Positions 11,180-22,928 of a DNA stretch of 64,000 bases are shown piece after piece (position 1 is the first letter of the stretch; each line of letters starts with the position of its first letter). The DNA comes from Loxodes magnus (lineage: Eukaryota; Ciliophora; Karyorelictea; Loxodida; Loxodidae). The position numbers were made by a program, and so were the translations under genes. The stretch is taken from the NCBI GenBank assembly GCA_946699065.1, contig CAMPDV010007745.1, positions 21,583-85,582 on the forward strand, given 5' to 3'. The notes below the pieces were generated by a model. It saw only the letters and a program-made list of their open reading frames with translations. It was not told where the DNA came from and ran no database searches.

Positions 11180-12350
11180 ATAATTTAGATAAAAACAGTT
11201 GCAATTATTTATTTATAACAGTAAGTATCAAAAATAAAGTATGATAAATATAAAATTTATATAGATTATATTTAAATATAATTTGCTTAAAATAACTGGT
11301 CTTATATAAGAGTCTAAAATAATAATAAATAGTTGATAGTAAAAAATATAATATAAATAGATAATAATAATATATATAATATTTTAAATATAATTAAAGA
11401 TTAAATCTATTTTACTATAAAAATTATAGATTATTTAATCTTAAAGATAGTCTAAATATTATATTCGTTTATGCTATTATATTTTTTATATATTTGTATA
11501 AAATTAGATAACTAAAGATTTTTGACTAAAGGTAATTTTTTATTTAATTAAGGATTTTAATAGAATTTTCGATAATTTTTTTTTTTTCGAAGAAATTAAA
11601 AAAATTAGAATAAAAACTAAGTGATAAATCTCTCTTAGTATTTGGATTTAAATATTATACTTTAAATATTAAAATAAAAAATAATAAAATTAAAATATTA
11701 TAAGGGAAATTTATATTAAGGATAAAATATATTAATTTCTATTTAAAAGCAAGGATCTTTATTTTAGTAAAGTATTAATAATTAATATTAATATTTAATA
11801 TTAATATACAGTTTTTCAAAAATATCAATTATGAATAGAAAAGATAATTCAATAGGATTTTAAAAATAAATAAGTATATCAAACGATAAAAAGGAATTAT
11901 AATTAATTTTTACTAAATAGATATTTTAATTTAGTATCATTAATTTTAATAAAATAAATATAAAAAATTATTATTTGTATAAAATATAACATTTGGAAAT
12001 AATTTACTATAATAAAATTAATTGAAAAGCTAAATTAATTAATTTAAATTATATAATTTTAAATTAAAAATTAAACTATAAATTTATATAAAATAAAGGT
12101 TATTATAAATACTATTTTTTATATAAGTATTTTACATCCATAAAGAATAAAAAAAATATAAACTTAATAAAAAATTATAGATTAAGTTAAAACTAATCAA
12201 TTAGATAATCTATAAAATCTAATTCATTTTATCTATTTAATACAGTAAATTTAATTTTTACAGTAATTTCCGGTATGAGGTTTAGTTAAAATGAGATAAA
12301 GTGATATCTAATAAAGAGTTTCTAAATAAAATAATTAGTTTATTTAATAT
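11180..12350. other. AT-rich spacer upstream of RING-kelch copy 1
   Basis: No gene seen. It should hold the promoter of the RING-kelch gene. Patchy similarity to 34,930-35,800 shows that the duplication once extended this far. The part around 11,640-12,240 also resembles 36,590-37,260. Confidence 0.5.
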
Positions 12351-12362
12351 AATTAGAAACAT

Positions 12363-13184
12363 CAAAAAAAAATGGAATAATCTATTCGCCTTTCCAAAAA
12401 CCAAATTAAGAACGCAAAAAGGAAAGTTGCGAAACTAATGCAGAAACAATAACAAGAAGAAGATAAATCAAGTTCCTCATCTGAAGGAAAAGTTATAATT
12501 GGAACAATAGAGACGAACCAGTAAAAGTACAAAAATAATCAGAAATCTAAATATAAATTGACTAAATGAAAACAATAATACAAAATTATTTGGAAACAAT
12601 TTACAATCAAGGGAAAAAATAAGAGAACTAATGAATACTATCGAAGATTAAAACAACGAGCTACTAATAATAAGAACACAATTGATTTAAAATAATTTAG
12701 TCACGGAATAGTAACTATATGAATAATCTCAATCGAATTTTAAGCAAGAACAAAATATGATTATTGAAAAAGTTTCTACATAAACAAACATCCAAGAAAA
12801 ATATAATGACGAAAAGATTAATATAGAATTACTCCAAAGAATCGATTAACTTGAAAAAAAGTATTTCTGAAGAGATTAAAGAAAAGACCAATCAAAAATT
12901 GTTATTATTGCAAATCAAAGTGACACCTATTACAAAATTGCGATCAGTGAAGATAAATTTAGATGAAAGAACGACAAAGAATGTTAAGAATGCTTAGCAG
13001 ACTCTGAATCACCGAAACGGGAATTTACAAGAAGAAGATATTCGTATAAAAAACAGAAGATTCTCAGTGGTTCCATCCACAAAAAAAATGGCGTGGTATC
13101 CATCCACGCTAAAAAACGGTAGCAAAAACCTGGTTGGAGATCCAAGGAATGCTAAACTTTAATTACTTTTAGTTTACTATTATT
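12363..13184 (+). mobile_element. Gag-like retroposon E3a with 12-bp TSD
   Basis: An 822-bp element between AATTAGAAACAT at 12351-12362 and the same 12 bases at 13185-13196. It starts with an A-run before ATG 12372 and ends with a short (ATT)n tail after GCTAAACTT. A sister copy, E3b, lies at 42,043-42,877 in opposite orientation with unrelated flanks, so these are two independent insertions of one element type. Confidence 0.85.
12372..13160 (+). pseudogene. E3a gag-like CCHC ORF
   Basis: Starts MEQSIRLSKNQIKNAKRK, as E3b does, then a Gln/Glu-rich coiled region. The zinc knuckle at 12900-12941 reads CYYCKSKWHLLQNC with its Trp encoded by TGA. The 3' part retains TRP-rich MAWYPSTLKNGSKNL. Several small differences from E3b shift the frame (for example around 12,510 and 12,690), so this copy is probably inactive while E3b looks continuous. 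No in-frame TGA lies at the coding end in this family, leaving the termination signal unclear. Confidence 0.65.
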
Positions 13185-13199
13185 AATTAGAAACATTTT

Positions 13200-13760
13200 A
13201 TACTAGTTTTGCTAGATTTAAACTATATATCTTAAATTGAAAAAGATAAAAATGTTATTTAAATTATAATACTTAAATAATACATTTTTTGATACTAAGA
13301 TTAAATTAAAAATAAATATGAATAGAATTAATTTAAATTTGAGATTTTTATTAAGGACAGTATAAAAACTATATTATCTCTAAATTATATAAATTTCTAA
13401 ATATATTACATCAGATTATTTTAAATCTATTAAGAAAAATTAGTTTAATTAATAACTAAAAAATTTTAATTGGTTTAAAAAATAAATTATTTTATAATGA
13501 TAATAAATTTATAAAGTAAAGAGTAAATTAACAAATCACATAATTTTATTTTAAAGGAAATAATATTAAAAATGTGTTAAAAAATAATTAAAACACTTTT
13601 GAATTAAATAATGTAAAATATATAAAATCTTTTAAACATCAATCTAATTTTATAAGCTAAAACTTTATATAAACATTATATAAGTACTACTAAAATATTA
13701 ATAAAATCTAAATTAAAATGAGTAATAAGAAAAATATATATATTAGACTCATCATATTTA
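13200..13760. other. AT-rich spacer
   Basis: Nothing recognisable in this stretch on either strand. Confidence 0.6.
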
Positions 13761-13769
13761 TTTTATATA

Positions 13770-14560
13770 TTATTTTACTTTATTTTTATTTATCTACAAA
13801 ATTTTCTTTACTTTAATCTTAACTGAGTAAGAAATTTCTCCTTTTATGAGAGAAATGTTATTTAAAATATTTTCTGATGCTGCAATCTGACTAAGATTAT
13901 TGATTGGATTCCTAGTAATTTCCAAATAAAGACTAAAAAAATATTAGCTATTCAGTATTTGGTATTAATTATAATTAAAAAGTAAAACAATAAAATTAAA
14001 ATCTTCGAAAGCTCCTTTTAGAGATACAAAGTTATAATAGCATTTTTTTGTAAAAGAATGCGATTTAAATATAGTATAGTACTTACTAATATTTGTAGTA
14101 AAATAAATATAAAATCTCAATTAAATTAATTAATATTTAAGATAAAATTTTGATTTAATTGAAAATCAATAAATATACCATTAATTAAGAAATAAAATTA
14201 CAAATAAAAGAAAGATTAAAAGCCTCTGATTATCAACTTTTTATAGATATCAGAATTTGAAAATGATTCTTTTAATAATTTTTACTCAATGATATTTAAT
14301 ATACGAAGTTTAGTTTTAAGCCTTCTTTTTCAATATTAATTATTAATATTTAATCCTTTTAAAATTCTTTAAGTTTCTAATCTTTTTACTTCTTCCAACT
14401 TAAATTTCTTACATATCTTTAATTAATTGCTATGAGAAATCTTAATAATATCCTTTCTTTCTTGGAATTATTTAGTAATATAATCAAATTAATTTATTGG
14501 TCTTTTAAGTATAGATCCTCAGTATTATTTAATTACTATTTAATGCTCCTTATATATTTA
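13770..14560 (-). CDS. Possible coding region, leucine-rich/coiled, minus strand
   Basis: The lower part (about 14,040-13,770) reads FVSLKGAFEDFNFIVLL and then LYLEITRNPINNLSQI, with the spacing of leucine and asparagine seen in leucine-rich repeats. The upper part (about 14,560-14,290) reads a charged helical stretch including QFQERKDIIKISHSNQ and KFKLEEVKRLETQRI. The two parts are in different frames and no start is evident. This may be one gene with tiny introns, two exons of something longer, or a relic. I do not assign a family. Confidence 0.3.
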
Positions 14561-14698
14561 TTTTAATTAAGATTTAATAAATAGTTAATTTAATTGAGAT
14601 TTAGACTAATTATAATAATTCTTTCAAGAGAAAGTGAGAAGTTGACACAATTTAGATTCCTAAGCTCAAAGAATTAGCAACTATAAGAATAAAAATAA

Positions 14699-14900
14699 AT
14701 GCAACTGTTTAATAAGTAATTTCAAATTATTATCTTCCTAGTTTTAGGAGTTTTTTTATGGATTCATGAAGCTACAGATAATATGAAATAAATAATTTTT
14801 TAAAAAAGTTAGAAGAAATTAAAAAAGAAGAGAATGAGGTGTTGGTGATGGAATTCTTGCAAACATTTTAAGAATTTTTGTTTAAAAGTAATCTAATCTA
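14699..14900 (+). CDS. Small secreted or membrane-anchored ORF candidate
   Basis: ATG at 14699 gives MQLFNKQFQIIIFLVLGVFL, which looks like a signal peptide or single membrane anchor. It is followed, after a one-step frame change in the A/T run near 14,800, by an acidic helical stretch (KKLEEIKKEENEVLVMEF). The frame change could be a tiny intron or a break. No homologue recognised. Confidence 0.3.
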
Positions 14901-15169
14901 ATTAATTTATCTTTCTGAATTTTTTATTTCTAATTTCACCTTCTTTAAGTTAAAAGAATATTGTCATACAAATAATTAGTCAACATTTCATTAGAAAGTT
15001 ACATTTCTAAAATGTGATTGACTTTTTAGTTATAGTTAAACATTTCTATCTTAAAATTATTTTAAGATTGTTGAAAAAAACTTTAGTTTCTATAGAAAGA
15101 ATAGCGCTATAATTACAAAATAAAAAAGAATTATAAATAGAAAGTTCGTTAGCAATATAAGAAACTATT

Positions 15170-15500
15170 TTATGATTTAAAATACAGTTTTACATGATTT
15201 AAGGAATGAAAATGTATAATTGTTACTGCCTCAACATCCAGATGCAACTTCTAGATTCAAATTTCTTGATTAGAAGAGAGAAAATCTTGCATAATCTTAA
15301 TAGCATTTTTTTAATTCTGTCGAATTTTTCTTGTCTGTTTTGTTTTTGGTTTATTCTTAATTCTTCATTTTATTTTCTTTTATATTTTTTATATTTTTTT
15401 AGTTTCTTATGTTTCTTATGTTCATATCTTTTAACTTCTAGATTTTTAGATGTAATTCTCTATCTTCTCGTGAAACAGAAGAACCTAAAAAAATTAATAA
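15170..15500 (-). CDS. Possible minus-strand coding fragment, basic and helical
   Basis: One minus-strand frame reads a Lys/Gln-rich stretch ending IMQDFLSSNQEIWIQKLHLD and then EAVTIIHFHSLNH. Its protein-like ending and location just downstream of gag-like relic E6 suggest a C-terminal continuation or a separate small exon. The opposite strand holds only a Phe/Leu-rich shadow frame. Weak call. Confidence 0.25.
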
Positions 15501-15544
15501 ATTAAAAAATAAATAAAAAAGTTTATTTTTTATTGAGAATATAA

Positions 15545-16190
15545 CTTATGTACCTCTTTTTTAATTCTCCTAAAATAAAAAAACAGTAAGAACAAAGAAA
15601 TCCTACCATTCATTCATCATAAAGTCCTCAAATAACACTAACACATTTTGGCTTTTTAAATCCTTGAATTATATAATTTTCTTTCATTTTATTATATTTT
15701 CAAGCTTTATAGCATTAAATTCTAAATTAATTTTCCATTTAATTTTCTATTATATTTTTTGCTTAAGATGGTAACAACTTCCTGCTTAATGTCCAGGCAT
15801 CTTAAAGTAATAGCATTACTTTGATCTTCTGTAGGAAATGTGTTTTTTATTAATTTTTGTTCTATTTCTATTTGGTTGTAGAATATTTAGAATTTTTCTG
15901 GTTTATAGTTTCAATTATTTTAGATTTCCAATATGATCTATTCTGTCTATAAAAATTCCACCTTCAATTTGCTACAAGATAAGGCTTAGAACTAATTTCC
16001 ATCTTAAAATTGAGTTTAACAAATCTTAAACTCTCTATTAAAGATCATAACAGTCTTTGTCAATTTTTGATTCTCCATTTAAAGAAAGACACATCCTACT
16101 ATGAGTTATTGGATTTATAGGATATGTTTGTTTCTTTGGAATGATGTTTTTATAATAATTTGATGTTATTGGATTATTTTCACTAAAAAG
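15545..16190 (-). pseudogene. Decayed gag-like element E6
   Basis: At 15774-15815 the minus strand reads CYYFKMPGHQAGSC. This matches the E4 knuckle CWYCKRPGHKVRSC in spacing, with the second Cys replaced by Phe. The downstream frame continues INLEFNAIKLENIIKWKK. An ATG at 16,078 (MENQKLTKTVMIFNREF) and a long protein-like frame follow it, but the knuckle is in another frame, so there is at least one indel. Likely an old, inactive relative of E4. Confidence 0.4.
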
Positions 16191-16539
16191 TTAAAGAACA
16201 AAACAAAATTAAGTTTCCATTTCTAAAGCTAAAGAACTAAAACTATGCTGATTAGAGATATATGTCTAATAAAGCCAATAATAAATAAATTATAATATGC
16301 ATTTATTTTACTAAAATGCTTAAAGTAATAAAAAAACTAGCATAATGCATAGATATCTTTAGATTGATTTAAGACATAAAAATTAAAAATTAGTTAACAA
16401 AAAAGGAAACTAAATTCCTTTAGTTTTATTGAGTTATAAGGGAACTATGATTTATATATAAATATCATAAGTATATGTCCCTTTTTTACATAATAAGTAG
16501 TATACTCAATTTTAAATCAAATATCAATATATAGAAGTC

Positions 16540-17820
16540 TCTTTAAAAACTAAAATCAAATAAGACAAGAAATTGAAGATTTTAGTGGTTCTGGAAGTGT
16601 TGAAACTTATGTATTTTTTGATGATATAAGGAATTCATTGAAAATTAATAAAAATATTATGCAATTATAGCAAAACTATTTGAAGATTATTTCGAATTTG
16701 TTTTAAGAAAATGATAAATGAATTTATTCCGTTAAATAATTTAAGATTCAACTAATACTTTTAACAAATGCCTTAGTTTCACCTAAACTTCTAATATAGG
16801 AATTTAAAATATATACCTATTTTTAATTCTTAAAATTAGCATGCTTTGATTTTAAAATATAAATCCGATACAACTTTAAGTACTAACTCGGGTGGAACTT
16901 TCGGTTATACGTCAAATTCTCAATTATATTGACAAACATCAACGAAAACAACATAAACTGGAGCATTACAGCTAAAGTACTGCCAATAGAAGAATCTAGT
17001 TCTTGATAAAAGATATTTTATTCATTTTCTGACACTAAAAAGACTGGAGTCGTATAAATTGTATTACCAGGCTGAAGACTTGATAATAACTTAGCAAATA
17101 ATGTTTTCTTTGATAGCAAAAAAAATAGTTTAGGATCAAATTTCAAATATTTATAAAAAAGTAGTGTTATATGTGGTTCAAGAAACTATTTTAATAAGCA
17201 TCTTAATAATTTAAAGCATGCACAATAAGCAAATGTGAAAAATGCGATTAAACAACATCTTAAAAATGAATAGATGGATAGAAGTGTACTCAAAATACAT
17301 GTGATGGTACCTTCAGTCCCTTCCGTCCAATTAATAAGATAAGGATAACGATGATATATGCTAACTTGTCATGAAGTAATTCCAGGATGTACTCGGTGCA
17401 CATAAGAAGGAAGTATATGTTCTTAATGTACTAGTGGTTATTAACTTAAAAGTGATAGTTACTAATTTTGTGAAAATTTAGTAACTAAATGTATTTTATG
17501 TAGTTAAAATATTTATTAGTTATGCTTATAAGGTAAAAAAGACACACGGGGTTTGCTAAAATTCCTGCTTCTAAGATTAGTGAGGTTATGACTACGACTT
17601 TGTTTGCTTAGATTGCTCTTTATTTTTTAATGGATACTTGATTTATAGTAAATAGATCCAAGCTTTTTTAGAATACACTTTAGGTTAATTTTTCGATTTT
17701 AAAAACTAAAGTTGCTAGAGATGCTCTCAAGAACTAGAAGGCTGCATTTCTAGCTCTCTTGATTTAGATTCTTGCTTCTAATATTAAAATCGTAAGATAA
17801 AATGATATAATCTATTATTA
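16540..17820 (+). CDS. Cysteine-rich protein gene with probable tiny introns
   Basis: A single frame covers about 16,575-17,190 (EDFSGSGSVETYVFFDD; NINWSITAKVLPIEESSSW; VVQIVLPGWRLDNNLANNVF). The reading then shifts into Cys-rich segments: KACTISKCEKC, then GCTRCTQEGSICSQCTSGY and KCILCSQNIYQLC, typical of ciliate extracellular cysteine repeats. The last part (GFAKIPASKISEVMTTTL, then ALYFLMDTWFIV) is in another frame. Shifts fit short GT-AG segments, for example a 23-mer beginning near 17,177 and a 16-mer beginning near 17,301, but alternatives exist. Role unknown; secreted or surface location inferred. Start not defined. It could instead be a gene broken by indels. Confidence 0.45.
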
Positions 17821-18221
17821 AAAAATGAGACTAAAATAAAAAACTTAATTTTTATTATTTGATTTATCATTTTTTATTGCTATTACATATAGTCAGATTA
17901 AAGTCAGTATTATTATTTATAATAAATTAGCTTCTAATTATTTTTTTTATTTCTATTTACATTTTTAATTATTTATGAATTAAGGTTTTCAAATAAAATA
18001 TTATAAAGAATTTAAGTTAAGCTTATTATAACCTCCTTTTAAAAAATGTCTAAATTAATTAAACATAAAAATTATCTTTTGCTAACTAACTAGAAATTAT
18101 TACAATGCTTAAGAACTAACTAAAATAAGATATGAGATTAAGCTTTATTTAGATATAAGTAAAATCAAAGTTATTACATTTGTTTGATACAACTGAATAT
18201 TATGATATAATCAGAGTAAAA

Positions 18222-18918
18222 ATGGAAAATTTCTTGCAATAAGTCTCTTCTTAAAAGGATTCGTCTTAGTCAAAATATGACTAATAAAAAGTACTTTAAG
18301 AATTTCAAGTTATGCAATTAGAAAATTTTAAACTCCTAAGAACAGTATAAGAAATAGAAAGAAAAATAGAATATCCGATGACTAACTCACAAGAGAAAAA
18401 AATTGAAAATAAACAGTCAGGAAATATAAGAATAGAAAAATTCAACCAATTCGCAGAATTAACTGAAAGCATATTCTTATAAAAAATATAAATGAATGAT
18501 CCGATGGATGTTGAGCAGCAGCCCATAACAACTTTCATTCCATATCGAAAAATAATGAGATGCTGGTACTGCAAGCGCCCAGGGCACAAAGTAAGAAGCT
18601 GCTTCCAATTTTAATAAAAATAAAAGAAAATAATAGAAAACTAATGGGAAAATATTTTCAGAATCTATTGCAACTAAGAAGGTAAACTGTATAGAAAAAA
18701 ATACTACAACTAAAGAGTGACTCCTTATATCTAATAGGCGGTTAACGAATTCAATAAAAAGTGACTGGGATTCGACCTATCGGAAAAGATTAGAAATAAC
18801 AATCTAAAAATCACCAAGACCTATGATAGACAAAATCCAACCAGATTTGAAGTTGATACTTATACCTAACTTTAAACTTAAAAGTGGTTAGCCTAAAAAT
18901 GGCAGACCCACTATAATC
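18222..18918 (+). CDS. Gag-like CCHC protein of element E4, continuous frame
   Basis: ATG 18222 follows an A-run. One uninterrupted frame (TAR = Gln, TGA = Trp) gives about 230 residues: MENFLQQVSSQKDSSQSKYD, a helical charged N-half, the family motif NDPMDVEQQPITTF, then a perfect CCHC knuckle at 18561-18602 (CWYCKRPGHKVRSC). The C-terminal half includes KWLGFDLSEKIRNNN, where Trp is TGA. An (ATTT)n tail follows at about 18,920. Nucleic-acid binding is inferred from the knuckle. No polymerase lies nearby. I could not identify a target duplication, so it may be old or a domesticated copy, yet the ORF looks intact. Confidence 0.65.
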
Positions 18919-18919
18919 T

Positions 18920-19640
18920 ATTATTTATTTATTTATGTTCTTTCTTTGTTAAAATTATATAGATATGTGATATCTTTAGATTTGATGGTGTTATATAGAT
19001 GCTTTATAAATCATTTTTAAGACATCTTGTTATTGTTAAGCTTTCTAAATTTTATTTATTTGATTTAATTTAATTTTTATAAATATAGAAATGTTTACTT
19101 AAAAATCAAACTTTCTAGTAAATGTTAGTTTTTTTCATTTTTATTAATATTAGAGATAATTTTCTTAGTATTTATTAACTTTTTATTTAGTTAAAAAATT
19201 ATTAATTTCCCTTAATTTTTGTTCTTTTAGATTTTAAACTTTACGTATGCTTTTAATTGAGAAATCGCCTCTAATTTCCCTATTTTCTGGATAGATGCTA
19301 TTTAAAAAAATTTGAACATATATTTTATTTAGCTGAATTTAAATTTTTGTGATTCATAACCCCCTTGCTCTAAGTAAATACCGTTTTGTATATACAAAAG
19401 TTCATTTAAAATGATTAAAAGTATTCTATTTATCAATTGTCGTTTTTAAAAAATTCTTTATGAATAATTCTAATTAAATTTTGAAGAATAATAATTATTC
19501 TCTTAATTAGATTTCATTTCATATAATTTTCAATGCAAATTTATAAATATTAAAGTGAGAAAATAGTTAATTCTTAATTTTTGCATTGTTATTTAACAAA
19601 AATCATTTTAATAATTGAATATAATAATATTTGCTTTTTT
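18920..19640. other. AT-rich spacer between E4 and the MORN gene
   Basis: Starts with the (ATTT)n tail of E4. No gene recognised. It is the 3' flank of the minus-strand MORN gene. Confidence 0.6.
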
Positions 19641-21005
19641 TCAAAGCTATTGTTCATAAAATTTATCATTCTCGAACTTTCCTTCTTTCTTAGTTCCATT
19701 TTTTAACCTTAGAATGCCCTGTCCTTGCTTTAGACCATTTATTCAATTTCCTTCGAAAATTTTTCCATTTGCATAGTAATAAATACCTTTGCCCTGTCTT
19801 TTGTCATTTTGAAATTCCCCAACATATTTGTCTCCTTTTTATGGACCTTATCCCCAAATAAATTTTCCTTAGCCTTGTTTTTTACCCTTTACGTAATATC
19901 CTTCAAACAGATCTCCATTTTAATATTTTTGAATACCTTTTCCATGCTATTTCCCATCAATCCAATCACCTTCATAGAGATCACCATATGCATAATAGTA
20001 TATTCCTTTGCCATGTCTCTTGTTAGCATTAAAATCGCCAACGTATTTATCTCCTGCATATTAGCCTTATTCTCAAGTAAAAGTACCTTATCCTTGTCTT
20101 TAATATTTTACAAATTATCCTTCATACTTATTTCCGTTCTTTCATATGAAAACTCCATTTCCAAGCTTATAGTCATTTTCCCAACTTCCCTCGTAGATGT
20201 TTCCACTGGAATAATAATAAGTTCCTTTACCGCATTTTTTATCATTATAGTATTCTCCAATATATTTATCTCCTTTTCCTTAATCCCAAGTAAAAGTTCC
20301 TTTTCCTTATTTTTTATTGCTTACAAAATGTCCTTAGTATCTTTCTCCATTAACTCACTTAAAGGTGCCATTTCCGTTATACAGGTTGTGAAAGAATTCT
20401 CCCTCATAGACATTTCCATTTGAATAGAAATAAACTCCTTTTCCATGTCTTTTTCCTTATAGCCATATTCCCATATAAACATCTCCTTTCCAAGGTGGAA
20501 CATTATAAAAGTAAACTCCTTTTCCTTCTTTTTTATCTTAATACCACTTTCCTTCATATTTATCGCCACTTTGATACAAATAAGTTCCATGACCATGATT
20601 AATATGACTGTTTTTTATGATGTATCCAGTATAGGTATCTTACCCGTAAGCTTTATCGACAACGTATTCAACTTCTTGCTCTCGATAGACTTTATAATTT
20701 TAAGGTTCGTACTTGAAAATTTTGTAAAAGTCTTAAAATTTCTTTTATAGCTGAACTTTATTTTCTTCATTCTCTTGCACCTAAGCAGCTTACATAAGCA
20801 TTTTTTATTAATTTTTTTAGGAATATTCCTGATAGTCTTCATCTTCATCTTTATCTTTATCTAAATCAAATTCAATATCTTTGAAATGAATTGGTGCAAG
20901 TAAATCTTAGTCATTATCAACATCTTAACACTCTTTATAAGTATTGCTCCTTAAATTTGCCTGAATATTTTTTTATTAATTTTTCCTCCCTCCAAATTCA
21001 CCCAT
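19641..21005 (-). CDS. MORN-repeat protein
   Basis: Intronless frame of 455 codons: ATG at 21005, TGA at 19641-19643 followed by AAAAAA; predicted 454 residues. The N-terminal ~130 residues are acidic and helical (DLDKDKDEDEDYQEY). Residues about 130-445 are tandem MORN repeats of 20-26 residues, with signatures such as GDKYEGKWYQDKKEGKG and GKGTFTWDQGKGDKY. Internal TGA codons sit at repeat positions where sister repeats have TGG: TFTW is TGG in one repeat and TGA in another, and EGNWING is TGA against EGDWIDG with TGG. MORN proteins typically bind membranes or scaffold cortical and ciliary structures; the exact role here is unknown. Opposite-strand open frames are shadows. Confidence 0.92.
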
Positions 21006-21009
21006 CACT

Positions 21010-22920
21010 CCTTATAACTGGAGACTTTTACTTTATTTTTTATGCTTTTACTTTATTTAAGTATTTGCTTAAGTGTTACCCATTTATTAATAAACTTCAT
21101 CTCAAAAAAGTTTAAAAATAATAGCTTTAATTATTTTATAGATCCAAGTAACTTATTTAAATTCATTCCAAATCTAAAATTAATTTAAGTTTCCCATAAA
21201 GTATACCATTTTTGAATAATTATGCTTACTCTTTATTAAGTTTACTCTGTATAAAGCATTAATTCTAATTTTATTTTATTAAATAGCTAATTAAAAAGGC
21301 ATTAGCTTTATTTAAAAGACTGATTTATTTAGGCTTAAGCATTTTTATTTTCTTTATCTTTAATCTAGAATTATATGAATGTTGGATAATCTCTCTAATA
21401 AATTCTCTTAAAAACTTAATTAATTCTACATCTTTATTATTTACTCAGTCCTGCTTATAATATATCTTTATTCTTACAATACTTAGTAATAAAAAGCTTT
21501 ACTAACACTTTTTGTAATTTTATAAATTTTTTCTATTTTGCTTAACTTGTTATATATTCCAAAGCTTTACCTATTTTATTTAAGTTAAAGAAAGATAACA
21601 AAATCACACTTATTTCTTTTTAAAAATATTTCGATTATAGAAATAACTCTTAAGCTTGTAGAAGAACCCTTATAATGAATGATTTTTATAAAAATAAATA
21701 AAAATTATAAATGAAACTATCTACACTATCTAAGATTTATTATTGCTATTTTTATATATCCTAATTTTAGCTTAAATATACAATTTAATAAAAAGCTATA
21801 AAAAAAGAAGCAATTATATCCTTTTTAATTACATATAGCTACTGAGAATAAAATTTTTTAATTAATTGTTTCATGTTTTAATTAAAAATTATCTAAGGTA
21901 GTGCTTTTATAAAATAATATATATATGCTTTTAGATTAAGAGTTCTTTGATAAAGATATGTGTGTAAAGAATATCTATAAAAAAGTTGTATTAATTGTGT
22001 TTATGTAGAAGCTTATTTAGAAGAATATGATTAAATGTAACTTCTTTAATTAATTAAAAAGATTATCTTTACTTTTATCATTTATGTATAAAAATTTAGA
22101 ATGTATAATAATGCTTAATCAATTAAGTAATTTTTATTTCACTTTCAACTAAAACTCAATTTTATATAATTTAAACCAGATTTTTAAAGGACTTAGTTTA
22201 AAGGAGTTTTTGTTCTCTTATTCGATCTATACTTAGCTTATTAAGGTAAATTATAATCATTATGTAAATTTTCCCTAAAATGTTCAGTTTTTTATAAATT
22301 GCTTCTAAAAAAAGAAAAGGAAGGCTATTTATTTCTCTCTTTTACTTTGCCAATTTCATACTTTGAACTGTAATTTCAATTAACAAAGAATTTAATTTCA
22401 TATTCATTTCCGAATTATTATATTTAACTAAATTTTAATAACTTTTTTGGCTCAAATGCTTAGGCAGTTAAATAAGTAGGTTATTAATTACGAATATAAA
22501 TTTGCGGGCTGAGGGCTGAAAAAGGATAGAATAACGGGGAATAAAGAACTTTATGATTGAATGATATAAATTATAAAAAATTAAAACTACACTGAATATA
22601 CACTTCTTGATTAAAAATATAGGGAATTATTATAAAACCAAGCAAATAATTTAAGTTAAATTTTATTTTTAAATCAATCTGGATTTAAGCAATTAATTTT
22701 GAGAAAAAGCAAAAAATAAAGAATTTTATTGCTGGTATAGCAATGATTTGTTTAAGAATAATCATAATTAAAATTAAATTAAAAGGTAGCTTATCATTAT
22801 TAATTCATACTAAACACTTGTAATGGCTTAATTTTTAAATATATATACTAAATTATATAAAACTTACTATATCAATTATGATGAAAAGAGTAGATTTATA
22901 AAAAGGCAATGCTACTAAAT
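21010..22920. other. AT-rich spacer with a small GC patch
   Basis: Upstream of the MORN gene, so its promoter should be near 21,010-21,200. No convincing gene. A short G-rich patch at about 22,503-22,545 (GCGGGCTGAGGGCTG, then GAATAACGGGGAATA) stands out and weakly recalls the GGAATAACGGGGATA of S elements. Confidence 0.5.
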
Positions 22921-22928
22921 TATTATAA

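Larger units (their letters stand above)
1..11280 (+). repeat. Segmental duplication, copy 1
   Basis: Reads collinearly with 23,733-35,030 in the same orientation. The window begins inside or at the left edge of this copy. Shared contents are the inverted unknown ORF pair, retroposon E2, gag-like ORF E7, a long AT-rich spacer and a RING-kelch gene. Identity is uneven: long stretches (about 8,250-9,680 and 10,590-11,000) look base-identical, others show frequent substitutions. Relative to copy 2 it has an extra retroposon at 335-1175 and lacks the insertions found at about 24,645-25,172 and 30,077-30,382. Weaker similarity continues past 11,280 towards 12,200. Identity was judged by eye, not computed. 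Confidence 0.95.

Noticed and set aside
15206-15505. Plus-strand Phe/Leu-rich ORF that looks like a membrane protein
   Set aside because: It is the reverse complement of a Lys/Gln-rich minus-strand stretch that ends in protein-like sequence; poly-Phe runs are typical shadows of A-rich coding.
19809-20423. 204-codon plus-strand open frame
   Set aside because: Shadow of the minus-strand MORN gene, whose repeats are unmistakable.
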